Both the position numbers and the translations under genes were made by a program. A stretch of DNA of 22,835 nt from Plantago elongata (lineage: Eukaryota; Streptophyta; Magnoliopsida; Lamiales; Plantaginaceae), in contig JAYMSP010002711.1 in assembly GCA_036897095.1 (NCBI GenBank), positions 1-22,835 on the forward strand, read 5' to 3'. Numbering within the stretch: position 1 is the first letter of the stretch; each line of letters starts with the position of its first letter. The notes beneath the pieces are model-generated. The model did no database searches and was not told the origin of the DNA. It saw nothing but the letters and a program-made list of their open reading frames with translations. Of this stretch, positions 1 to 9,348 are shown piece after piece.

Positions 1-536
1 ATAGGTCCAAAATGCCACCTAGAATTCAGAGGACTCGGTGTAGCATAAGTATATAATATGGTTTTGTATAGGATAATGCGAAAGAGTATATGAGATAATT
101 GTATCATCTCTCTATTTTGTTACAAACCGGATGTTTATGAAGCAAATTAGAAGTCAAATAAAAACTAAATTGCATAAACATAGAAATTTATTTTAGAATC
201 TCTTTCTGATGTGCTACAATTTTTCGTTGAATTTAACAAAAATGCTGAGATTAAATTAAGTCAACAATATTACTTAAAAATAGGGAATCATTTAACAAAA
301 TTGCATAAAAATAGAAATTCTTTCTATGTTGAACCAACGTCTAATTTTGAGAGTGTGTGTTATAGTGTTATGGGAGATGCATGCATTATTGGATGCAACA
401 CGTGAGTACGTTAAGTTTAAGCCATGCATGAATCTTTAAGATGAAAATTAATATTAAAGCAATTAAGTTAAAAATTAGGATACTGAGTTTTGCATTAAAC
501 TAAATGTTGCTTCCATGTAATTCCGTTCGTTAGTTT
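1..536. other. AT-rich DNA, no gene recognised
   Basis: No coding region, element terminus or RNA gene can be supported here. A 64-codon open frame at 211-405 has no recognisable motif and looks like a chance ORF. Confidence 0.6.
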
Positions 537-626
537 GAATTTTCAAGTGAATAATTGAGTGGAGAATGTGCATATATTGAAATTTTCTAGTGAATAATTG
601 AAATTTTTTAATGAATAATTGAGTGG
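537..626. repeat. Three imperfect copies of a ~21-26 bp motif
   Basis: The motif GTGAATAATTG with an upstream GAA(A)TTTT occurs at 537-562, 579-599 and 600-626. The last two copies are directly adjacent. The first and third also share the extension GAGTGG. This is a small local duplication with no known function. Confidence 0.6.
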
Positions 627-960
627 CTACTTTGAGTACATAATCCTGGCAGGAAAACTGTACAAATAAAATGATGAGAATGGTGATATAACTAAATTCA
701 ACATAATATATAATAAGACAATATTGAAATGGCCTATTTATAGTGTTTGAAATTAGATTCTTGAATGAGAAAAGAACAAAATGTGGATGGATTCAAAGTG
801 CATTGGTTGACGGAAGCTAGCCCATGTCGGTGTAGAATTTGCTGCAACATGAGAATGAATTTCCACCAACATATATTCGGGAAGATCCATGACGAACTGT
901 GATATATTTTTTATTTTTTTATTTTGTTGGTCTACTACCTCTAATTAACTTCTTGTGATG

Positions 961-1202
961 TCAAAGTTAGACTTTATGCTAGATTTTTTACCAATAAACA
1001 ATTATGAAATTAGGCAACAAAATAGTATTATTGAAATTAAGTGATTGGACTTCCAATACTATTTTTAGGAGTTTGTTGATTTCAAAGTTAGATTTTATGC
1101 TAGATTTTTTACCATTAGAAAATCATAAAATTAGGCAACAAAATGGTATTATTAAAATTAAGTAATTAGACTTCCAATACTATTTTTGGGAGTTTGTTGA
1201 TG
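961..1202. repeat. Tandem duplication, two 121-bp units
   Basis: Units 961-1081 and 1082-1202 align without gaps and differ at about 12 of 121 positions (roughly 90% identity, counted by eye). Both begin TCAAAGTTAGA and end with GGAGTTTGTTGAT plus one variable base. A short remnant resembling the unit end (AGGAGTTTGTTTG) follows near 1218-1230. No open reading frame runs through both units. It is a non-coding segmental tandem duplication, not part of a recognised element. Confidence 0.9.
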
Positions 1203-1900
1203 CTTGACATTGAAATTAGGAGTTTGTTTGTACAACTAAATATATGGATGAAGTCGAAAATTTTGAATATGTCGTGGCATCAATCTTTTATGTACCAGCA
1301 CAAGCTTAAACACCGGTGATTTGTTACAATAAATATGTTCCTACTTAATTGCAGTTTACCAATTCTGAATATACCTCATATCATTAGTAACAATGCCAAA
1401 TAAAATCATTTTAACTACTATTTGATTGATTTATGTGTTTTTGCATACACATATGAATATGTTTTGTAATTCGGCAGTTCATGCATTTTGAGCTAAATGA
1501 CTAACTTTATATTAAATAAAATGTTACTTCTACCAAATTTAATTGGGTAGTTATAATTATTTAGCGTGAAATGTGAATAAATCTAGATTGTTTGCTAAAA
1601 TATAACGTGTGTGGCTAAATATAGTACATCCCACAAATTTCGATTCATTGTAATATAAATTTCAAATTTTTCTCTGAAGAAAAATGGAATTTATCTTGCC
1701 AAATAAATCAAATAAATAGACTTTAATTTTCCATCTCAAATATTATTTCATATGACATTCCAAAAAACATTTGAGTTGTATTAATGAGATATATTAGCTC
1801 CATTCTCCTCTAAGTATTGTATAGTTTATCTACAGAAAATCAACATAAAATGGATGAACTGATACTTTATGTTAACATATACAACTAATATCTCAATCTT
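1203..1900. other. AT-rich DNA, nothing recognised
   Basis: About 700 bp of AT-rich sequence with no supported gene or element apart from the short repeat remnant at its start. Confidence 0.6.
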
Positions 1901-3047
1901 AAATTTGGGGGAAAAATTTTATTTTAGGTATACTAGAGTGAAACGCTGCCACTTTAAGTACATTAAAGTGAGAGTGATCAATTCAAATACATTACTGTAA
2001 TCACCCGTTCAATTGAGAAACTCCGATCAATTTTTGATCAAATCGATGATGTGGCCGTCGGACGTGCAATTTTCCCTCCAAATTCGTATTTGACTCGTAT
2101 TTTTGTATTTAACAATACGGGATACTTGTCTCGTCCACGTTAATTCTCGGTATAAATTGTGTATTGTAATTAAAATAATTTAAAAAATTATGAAAAATAT
2201 TTAAAAATTATAAAAATTTATTTCACATTTTTTTACAAATTAAAAGAAAAATTAAAATTGCATTAGCTACAGAGCTCTCAAATTCTGACATGTGACTCAT
2301 ATTTGACTTGAATTTTTAAAATCCAAATGAGATACAGAACACGTGTCACTCTCTTGTAATTTCTGGGTATAAAATGTTTAATATAATTAAAAAATGATGT
2401 AAGAAATTCTAAAATTTTTAAAAATTATAAAAAAAAACATTTTACATTTTATTAGATATAAAATAAATAAATAAATAAATAAAATAGAAATAAATTTTTA
2501 AAATGCGATTTGATACAATAAAAAAAGACAAATCATATACAAAATTCAAAGACCCAAAATGAAGGTTTACTGTAGAAAATTGATTTTTTGAATTTTTTAT
2601 TAATTTTATATGTAATAAAATGTAAAATATTTTTTTATATTTTAAAAATATTTTTGAATTTTATAAAACAATTTATACCCATAAATTAGCTAATGCGATT
2701 TTAAAATTTTTATTATTTGTAAAAAAATAAAAAAAAATTTGTGTTTGTAAAAAAAACGTAAAATGAATTTTATAACTTTTTAAATATTTTTCATAATTTT
2801 TAAATCATTTTATAATTATAATAAATAATTTATACCGAGAATTAATGTGGACGCGACACGTGTCCCGCATTACAATTTTAAATACAAAAATACGAGTCAA
2901 ATACGAATTTGGAGGGAAAATCGTACGTCCGGCGGCCACGTCATTAATTCGATCGGCATTCCTCAATTGGACGGGTGGTTGCAATAGTGTATTTAAATTA
3001 ATCACTCATACTTTAATGTATCTAAAATAAAATGTTCTCCAAATTTG
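1901..3047. mobile_element. Foldback / MULE-like non-autonomous element with very long inverted repeats
   Basis: The left arm from about 1908 and the right arm ending at about 3040 are inverted copies. The reverse complement of the right end (GGAGAACATTTTATTTTAGA) matches the left end, and the match continues through a segment containing CCTCCAAATTCGTATTTGAC (left about 2076-2095; right complement about 2905-2924). The alignment carries on almost to the centre, so nearly the whole 1.1 kb is a hairpin. The left arm has about 105 bp (roughly 2271-2365) with no partner in the right arm. The direct repeat AAATTTG flanks the element at 1901-1907 and 3041-3047 and is a candidate target-site duplication; it is 7 bp, short of the 9 bp usual for Mutator elements, and AAATTT is itself palindromic. 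No transposase is encoded. The Mutator assignment is inferred from the long inverted repeats; an unrelated foldback family is possible. Confidence 0.8.
2460..2486. repeat. (AAAT)n microsatellite
   Basis: About six AAAT units lie near the centre (loop side) of the foldback element. Confidence 0.85.
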
Positions 3048-4256
3048 ATATAGGGTAAGTGTTTAGGAAACTCAAATGATTTTGGGCAAGGTTTAGATTG
3101 ATTTAAAAGTTAGGGTGCATTTGATAAGAAAAGCATAAGGTTGAGGGGTGTTGGTGGAGTGAAGTGTAATAAAAAAATGTGGTTGTGGGAAGTGATGTGA
3201 GAAATGGGGAGGAGAATTGAAGAACAAGATACGTAAGATGGTGCGTCAGGTTTGGACCATTTGATTAGCCAGGTGGCAGTATTGTGTGGGGCCCACTTTA
3301 GAAGACTTTGTGAGAGAAGGAGAGGTTTCGTCCAAATTTCGTCAAGACTCTATTTGACTCGTTCATGATTCTATTAGCTCGCCTCCTCTTTCTCTTTCTA
3401 CATAGTGGAATTTTAATAAAATGAATAATGCAAATATTAAAGAATATACAAATAATCGGTAATTTCCGTGGTGAAGGTCTCCATAAAATCTATCTAAATA
3501 CGAATTTATTTTATCATAAAAATATTAATATTATTAATTAAAATTCTGTACTATTTATAAAATATAATAATTCCGTCTAAGTTATTTATAGACCAACTAT
3601 CAACCAGAATAAATGATAATTGTAGTTTAAAAAAAATTAAATTAAAAAATTAAAAATAAAATTAATAATAAAATTAAATGCAGAAAAAGTTTGGTGTGGT
3701 GTGCTAATAATAATAAGGGGTAATGTAGAGTAGAGCGAAGAGAGAGAGAGAGATTTGGCTTAGCCACCGGCCCATGGCTTGCGGCGGGTTCCACGTGATC
3801 AAAACGAAAAGGTAAACAAACAAAGGTAGAGCAAGTCAACGACTTTGACGGCCGATTTAATTGTGACTCGCTATTCAGTTACTTGATAATCTTAAATAAC
3901 AAATCATCTATGCATCACTTTTAATAACAGAAGAAGATCGAGCTCTATAGTAACACTGTTCATTTAAATCCATTATAATCATCTCTATTTGTTTCATCAG
4001 CCTTAGACAGTTAAATTTCGACAAAAATCAATTTTTGCTACTCAGAACAAATTTAAGACTCTATTCACTTCGTACATTCAGATCAATTCATTTTAGATTC
4101 ATTCAATTTTATTATGATATTTATTTCAGATCTGCTTAGTATGTTTCATACTACAACTCAATTCAGTTTAATTATTATAGTTAAAGTGAACAATGTCATA
4201 ATAATCCACTAATACTCCAAGGAACATAAAAACAAAGTTTAGTTGAAGAAATATAT
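3048..4256. other. Unassigned DNA, no gene
   Basis: No coding region is supported. The minus-strand open frame at 3642-3839 is low complexity and lacks any known domain. A short (AG)n tract lies at about 3739-3753 and a small cluster of plant cis-motifs at 3791-3849. Confidence 0.55.
3791..3849. promoter_or_regulatory. G-box plus paired W-box-like motifs
   Basis: CCACGTG (3791-3797) is a G-box core, bound by bHLH and bZIP factors in plants. GTCAA (3835-3839) and TTGAC (3845-3849) are inverted W-box cores, the WRKY recognition sequence. No adjacent gene is visible, so any promoter role is speculative. Such short motifs also occur by chance. Confidence 0.25.
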
Positions 4257-4292
4257 ACTCAATTGATTTGCATTACTCAATTGATTTGCATT
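4257..4292. repeat. Perfect 18-bp tandem duplication
   Basis: ACTCAATTGATTTGCATT occurs twice back to back (4257-4274 and 4275-4292) with no mismatch, which suggests a recent slippage or repair event. Confidence 0.95.
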
Positions 4293-5707
4293 AATTTAGA
4301 GATATCCATAGAGAATAGATTTAGATTAATTTTGTGCTCATTGACAATTGTGGTGTCTTCTAAATTTCGTTGATGTACAACCTTTTATTCATGGAAAGGT
4401 ATGGATTTAATGTTCCGAACTTTTAAGTTAGTCGTGCTAAATCACGATCCTTTTTACTTTTTCATAATGATTGGTATGATCATTTTCACAATTTTGATAA
4501 GATATATTCTGGGTTCAAATTGGTGCAGGTCGGTATGGCAAAATTGACTATTTATGAAGATCGTGGAAATTTGCAAAATTTTCACATGCAGAATGTGAGT
4601 GCATATACATGTCGTGATTCGGGTCCAATCTAGTGTACTAGGAATCGACCCTAGTATATGGCTAGTTTAGCTATTAGGTGGGGAAATTTAGAGCGTGCGG
4701 GTCTTAGATAGGCAAGAAAATAGGGAGATCGAGGCTCGTGATTAATTAGTTCACATCATTTTCATGTGTTAGATCGAAAAGAAATAGGATTGGGGACTCA
4801 GCCAGCATTTTGATAAACTAGTACACTCTGATGCAACTGTAAAAATTAGGTCGCCACCAATTCATTCCCACACTGTGGTACAGCCTGATCGTTGAGGTAA
4901 ATCAATCGATGTGGAGTAATAACCGATTGAGTTATCTCTTTTGTTGGGGTCCAATTCGTTTATAATTTTTCGGGATCTACAAAATGAGACCAGTAATATA
5001 TTTTCTCATACATTAAATGGCCCTCTTTGTTCGTATATGTTTGTATTTCGTACTATTTCACTATTCTACTCGTATTTTTAATAAAAAAATATTTACTTTC
5101 GTTCTAAATTTTTAATATTCGTATTAATATAACTATAAATAAAAATGAAGAAAAATGAAAGATTACCCACAATTGTCATCACAGTGGGAAACTCGGTCCA
5201 AAATCTCACGACCAATTTAAAAAGCCATCACAATGAACGGTCAATTTTTAGCCGTTATAGAAAAAAAAGTCTCATGATGTGAGCAATTTTATTCATAAGT
5301 GACTCAATTAGTCCTTTCCTGGGGGTTAAATTATTTTTTACCATACCGGTTTGAGTTAAATTCAACTTTGTTGAATCCTGTGAGTGGGGAGCTAAGATCA
5401 ACATGCATAGAGAGTGGAATATTGTAAGTTTTTAATTACTTTAATGAGCAATATATGCACTCTTATTTATATGTGAAAGTTGAGGGATAAGGCTCGTTTA
5501 ATCGAAGATAATTCGATCTTATTAAATTATGACACGTAATATCAGGGTATTATTGCGTTTTAGGTGCACCTAGACTAGCTTTGTGTCGGACAACGTCCGT
5601 CAGGGACATGTGATCGAATCTAGCAATGGTTGTTCCTAAGGTCAGATTGGATTACTGATATGATGCAGTGCTCAGATTGGGCACCACTGAAGTAAAATTC
5701 AGTATTT
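4293..5707. other. Unassigned DNA, moderately complex sequence
   Basis: No open frame or protein motif could be supported. The part at about 4500-4960 is less AT-biased than its surroundings and might be a relic of a gene or element, but I could not identify it. The stretch ending at 5230-5244 resembles the GC-rich flank of the Harbinger copy at 9559-9573. Confidence 0.5.
5230..5244. repeat. Sequence matching the Harbinger-flank motif
   Basis: ACAATGAACGGTCAA differs at one base from ACAGTGAACGGTCAA at 9559-9573, in the same orientation. Both are preceded within about 75 bp by ACAGTGG and a CACGACC segment. This suggests a second, decayed copy of the same element end, though no partner inverted repeat was found. 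Confidence 0.35.
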
Positions 5708-5935
5708 TTCTTCCCCCCGTCCTGTTCAAAGCTTCTCAAACACTTTTTAGGTTCAAAAAATAAGACAAGAGTACTTTTATTTATAACTGAGTGGCATGAG
5801 ATGTAATTTTGAGCTATTGTATGAATATTCTAATATTTAAAGTTAGGTTAAAAATGGATACAAATGGAAATGAGAAGCTTTAATCGGGATAACAAAATGA
5901 CAAAGTGGGAAGATTAGGACAGGATGGAGGAAGTA
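5708..5935. mobile_element. Stowaway-like MITE (Tc1/mariner type), complete but degenerate
   Basis: The left end CTTCCCCCCGTCCTGTTC (from 5710) pairs imperfectly with the right end, whose reverse complement reads CTTCCTCCATCCTGTCC (to 5933). This CTTCC...GTCC signature resembles the CTCCCTCCGTCC ends of plant Stowaway elements. The right flank has TA at 5934-5935; the left flank dinucleotide is TT, so the TA duplication is imperfect. The element is about 224 bp and encodes nothing. Confidence 0.65.
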
Positions 5936-5952
5936 CTTCATAAAGGAAAGTA

Positions 5953-6120
5953 TACTCATCCGTCTCAACTTCATCTTCTCGTATTTCATTTAGTCCGTCC
6001 CAATTTTATCTTCCATCCTTTAAATGGAAATTTTCTCTCCTGCTTTATTTACTTTTTCTCCTACTTTATCACTATTTTTTCTACTTTATTCACTCTTTTT
6101 CCTACTTTGTATGTGATGTA
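5953..6120. mobile_element. Stowaway-like MITE, left half only
   Basis: After TA at 5953-5954 the sequence CTCATCCGTCTCAACTTCAT resembles a Stowaway left end. It is followed by AGTCCGTCCCAATTTTATC and a pyrimidine-rich CTACTTTAT tract common in these elements. No matching right end (GGACGGAGG-type) was found before the next element, so the copy is truncated or its end has decayed. It starts only 18 bp after the preceding MITE. Confidence 0.45.
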
Positions 6121-6670
6121 ATTTTCATATTTAAAGAAAAAAAATATACTAATTGACTAATTCAATTGATATTGCTTGAATTTGTATTTTAGTATAGGTA
6201 CGAAGTCTATATCTAGTCCATACAAAACGTAATGGGAACGTTACTCAGTTTAAAATAGGTTTATTATGGGTCCGGATTTTCTAACCCATTTTTCATGTCC
6301 TAATTAGTGTCCCACTCTCCAAACCATGACACATATCATTTTGATTAGAGTTAACTATACATGATTAACCATGATAAAAAAAGTCATCAACTAAACTATC
6401 TCTCAACCATATTTAATTATGATTAGGAAACTCTTACTCAATTTTTTCCTCCACATCATTTTATTTGGCGCCACAAAATGACGGTGAATATATCATACTC
6501 TTACTTTTTAATCCAAAAAAATATTATACTCAGTTGTTCAAGATCTTAAAATTCGAGTAATTTCACAACAGACGTCTCCAGATAGCTTATCTAGGCGCGT
6601 GTCTATATCTTCAGGAAATTAGCAATCTTCTTAATAAAAATTTGGTCTATTTTATATATAAATATTATAT
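6121..6670. other. AT-rich DNA, nothing recognised
   Basis: About 550 bp between two MITEs. No gene, repeat pair or terminus could be supported. Confidence 0.55.
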
Positions 6671-6868
6671 TACCTCCATCCCAATTTGGGTGTTTCGTAT
6701 TTTATTTTGGGCTGTCCCAAATTCGTTCTTCCATTATATTTGGCCATTGTTATACCCACAACCCTTTATCTTCACTATTTCACTTTTAATAAACCCACAT
6801 AATTTAATTAGTTGCATTAAAACATATTCCCGACCCAATTGGACATCCAAATTGGAACAAAGAGAATA
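6671..6868. mobile_element. Stowaway-like MITE, full length with TA target duplication
   Basis: The left end CCTCCATCCCAATTTGGGTG (from 6673) pairs with the right end, whose reverse complement reads TTCTCTTTGTTCCAATTTGG (to 6866). TA dinucleotides flank both sides (6671-6672 and 6867-6868), as expected for Tc1/mariner insertions. The element is about 194 bp. The 76-codon open frame that spans it is incidental. Confidence 0.75.
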
Positions 6869-7255
6869 TTGAGTTAACAATATATATATTTTTATTAATT
6901 CATGATAAATTTTAGAAGTAATAAAAAGTTACGATAAAATGAGAGGAAAATAAGTCTTTAAATTTTGAGAATATTGAAAATTATAATAACTTTAAAAAAT
7001 AAAAAACAAAAAATTCAAGTATCTTCTTCTTTTTCATCTAGCACTTATAATTCCATACTCTACCGGCAACATGATTTTAAACGGATCGTGTTAAATCAAA
7101 TTCAAATCAAACCCACACCAACCTGCTCAAAATAATATTTTCGGGATTCGAGTTGGAGTTATCCACGAATCCTTTCATACGTGTGTAACAAGAGCAAAAG
7201 ATGACAACATGATAAACCCAATCGCATTGATGGCAACCATCTCAACCTCTCAACC
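6869..7255. other. AT-rich flank upstream of the Myb-like ORF
   Basis: No gene is visible. The left boundary of the Harbinger element should lie somewhere here, but no inverted-repeat partner of the 9559-9573 end and no 3-bp target duplication could be identified. Confidence 0.5.
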
Positions 7256-7536
7256 ATGAAAGATGATGTTTCCATTATGCGAAGGCGATGGACGGAAAAT
7301 GAAGATCGTGCTCTTCGATTGATTTGGGATCAAGTTTCTCGACGTCCCGATTGGCCAATGTTCACCACATTTAAGCATTTCCTTTACATGAAGGTGGTAT
7401 GGGATGACGGTGTACTAGCTTATGGAAGTGCTCTTGTTGTTATTAAGCCAAGAACCAAAGAAAAGCTTCGTAGAAGAGCTAGGCGTCTTGAATTCACCGC
7501 GATATGTAGAAGGCCGGAGAACGACTTGCTTTGGTT

Positions 7537-7552
<16 letters not shown>
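7256..7552 (+). CDS. Myb/SANT-like protein, probable Harbinger accessory ORF (possibly truncated)
   Basis: A 98-residue open frame. Residues 9-22 (RRRWTENEDRALRL) look like the first helix of a Myb/SANT-like domain, with the expected Trp and the acidic E-D pair. Residues about 62-79 (basic, with RTKEKLRRRARRLE) look like the recognition helix, followed by CRRPENDLLW. PIF/Harbinger elements commonly encode a Myb/SANT-like protein that works with the transposase to bind element ends in the nucleus. This ORF converges on the transposase pseudogene downstream, which fits that role. The ATG at 7256 is the first in frame after an upstream TGA at 7202-7204. The frame runs straight into a (GTT)n tract, giving four Cys codons and then a stop, so the natural C-terminus may have been lost or displaced. 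It could instead be an unrelated Myb-like fragment; the domain call is by eye only. Confidence 0.5.

Positions 7553-7593
<41 letters not shown>
7537..7593. repeat. (GTT)n microsatellite
   Basis: An almost uninterrupted run of GTT units, broken once by GATGTT near 7550, continues in degenerate form to about 7670. It creates poly-Leu or poly-Val frames on the plus strand and a poly-Gln frame on the minus strand; none is a credible protein. It overlaps the end of the Myb-like ORF. Confidence 0.95.
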
Positions 7594-7596
<3 letters not shown>

Positions 7597-7691
7597 CTGT
7601 TGCTGCTTTGTTGTTGTCAAAGTTCTTATTCTCGTTGTTGTTGTTGTTCTTATTATTTGTCGTTGATGTTTTTGACTCTGTTTGTACGTCT

Positions 7692-7697
7692 AATAAA
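7692..7697 (+). terminator. Candidate polyadenylation signal AATAAA for the Myb-like ORF
   Basis: AATAAA lies about 140 bp after the stop of the Myb-like ORF. Hexamers like this are common in AT-rich DNA, so the support comes mainly from position. Confidence 0.3.
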
Positions 7698-7727
7698 AAG
7701 TGAGTTGTATTAGCACAAAACTAGTTT

Positions 7728-7733
7728 TTTATT
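7728..7733 (-). terminator. Candidate polyadenylation signal AATAAA for the transposase gene
   Basis: On the minus strand AATAAA lies about 100 bp after the transposase stop. It faces the plus-strand signal at 7692-7697, giving two converging transcription units that end within about 40 bp of each other. Confidence 0.35.
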
Positions 7734-7831
7734 CAGTACGAACGGAATATGATGAAACATTACATAATACGAATAATAACAGATTGAACTGAAAGTAGGA
7801 AATGCAACAACTAGAACAATGAAAACATAAT

Positions 7832-9179
7832 TTAAGTGGTCCTCTTCCAAATGTGCTCGATCAAAACCTTCTGCAATGATTGGTGAGTGAGTGCGCTGTG
7901 CATATCACGCCTAGTCTGCATGTGTCCTTCAATTGAGTTGATCACTGAAAAGCGTCTCGTGAATCGAATACCGGTGAACAAGTCTTCTTCCACTGAGTTG
8001 ACGGTGTCTTTGTCGAATTCTTTGACATACTTCTCGTATGTTTTGGCCCGGAGATAAGTATGTCTTTCATTCTCAACGATCATATTATTTAGGCTTATAC
8101 ATGTGTTCATAATCTTAGAAAGAAGAGGGATTATTTTGGCCAATGCTGGGTTGCGGATGATGCTTGCAGACAACCAAAAGCTCGCTCAACATCTTTTCGG
8201 ACGGCCTCTTGCTTCTGTGCAAACTTGGTCTCTTTGTGAGTAACTGGATTTTTGATGGACTTGACAGATGTTGCTCAGGCAGGATAAATCCCATCAGTTT
8301 GGTAGTACGCCATGTTGTAGTGATGACTGTCACTTCAAAGTTTACCGGAGGAGATACACCGTTAAGGAGATCATCAAACACCGGAGAATGTGCAACAACA
8401 GTGAGATCTTTCAATTTACCTGAAAGTCCGAAGAAAGAGTGCCAAATCCAAGTGTCGTGTGATGCAAAAACTTCTAGAACGAGTGTCGGCTTACCACTTT
8501 TGCCTTGGTATTGACCTTTCCATGCCATCGGGCAGTTCTTCCATTCCCAATGCATAAAATCGATCGAGCCAATCATTTTCGGAAAGCCTCTTCCGTCATT
8601 GATTGCGAGAAGTTGATTGATGTCTTCTTTGTTGACCCTTCGCATGTATGTTGGTGCAAAAACCGCAAGGATAGAATCAGAAAACTTGTTCAATGCAATC
8701 AAAGTAGAAGTTCCACTACACCTTGTATATTCGTCAACAACCGTGGCTAAACCATATGCGAGCAACCTCATCGCCGCAGTACACTTTTGCAATTTCGAGA
8801 GCGCTTAGCGATCGGTAGCATCTGGGCCAGCCATGAAGCATCTTGGATCGTAGTCGGAGACCGCCTCAACGAATAGTGGCTTCGTCATTCTGAACCTCCG
8901 GCAAAATTGCTTTGGAGTGTACTCGACATTGTTGGCGAAGTATTCTTCCATAATTTGATCATGATGTTTCTCGTGTTTTCGGTTGATGTACATGCGAGTG
9001 TGTTTCTCCTTCGGTTGGGAAGAAGAAGACTCGGCAATGTACTGCGGCAACATCATCTCGAAGAATCTCTTTGCCATCACTGAACTATAGGATACGGGTT
9101 TGAATGCCGACCTTTCAGATTCCGACTCCGGATCGGACATGGACACCTCTTCCTCGGAGTGCTGTGATGAAGAAGACAT
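7832..9179 (-). pseudogene. PIF/Harbinger transposase (HARBI1-like DDE nuclease), inactivated
   Basis: This would have encoded the DDE nuclease that cuts out and inserts a PIF/Harbinger element. From the ATG at 9179 there is a Ser/Glu-rich N-terminus, then a segment with FCRRFRMTKPLFVEAV. After an in-frame TAA (8805-8807) the same frame continues with LQKCTAAMRLLAYG, then MIGSIDFMHWEWKNCP with the first catalytic Asp (8559-8561), and GKLKDLTVVAHSP with the second (8406-8408). A frameshift near 8325-8331 moves the reading to another frame. That frame holds an in-frame TGA (8275-8277, at a normally Trp position) and KDVERAFG with the catalytic Glu (8185-8187). A second frameshift near 8158-8170, consistent with loss of about 10 bp, leads into the C-terminal frame with NNMIVENERHTY. 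All three acidic residues survive, but with two stops and two frameshifts no full-length enzyme can be made. A total length near 450 codons fits the family. Confidence 0.93.
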
Positions 9180-9282
9180 TTTGGCAAAGCGATATTTGGT
9201 AGGTTGTTAAGAGTATTTTGAGTTTAAAAGAGAGAATGAAGGGTGAAATTTGAGGTGTGGAGAAGTATATGAAGTTTGGTGT

Positions 9283-9292
9283 CTATTTATAG
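9283..9292 (-). promoter_or_regulatory. TATA box of the transposase gene
   Basis: On the minus strand the sequence reads CTATAAATAG, a near-ideal plant TATA box, about 105 bp upstream of the transposase ATG at 9179. The spacing leaves a plausible 5' leader of about 70-80 nt. Confidence 0.6.
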
Positions 9293-9348
9293 ATCTCGAA
9301 AAAATATAACCGTTGGTATATATATTTTTTAAATAAAAAATAAAAAAG

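Noticed and set aside
211..405. 64-codon open frame
   Set aside because: No motif, no homology recognised, AT-driven composition; probably chance.
4520..4533. 14-nt match to the core of the plant miR168 sequence
   Set aside because: The outer bases of the mature miRNA do not match, and no complementary star sequence or stem lies within about 150 bp. It is more likely a chance match.
5924..6872. Open frames at 5924-6121 and 6642-6872
   Set aside because: They lie across Stowaway-like MITEs and reflect pyrimidine-rich MITE sequence.
7531..7713. Poly-Leu and poly-Val frames (plus) and a poly-Gln frame (minus) over the GTT tract
   Set aside because: These are readings of a microsatellite in different frames, with no flanking domain.
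8164..8808. Plus-strand open frames across the transposase
   Set aside because: They are antisense shadows of the transposase pseudogene, which has clear family motifs on the minus strand.
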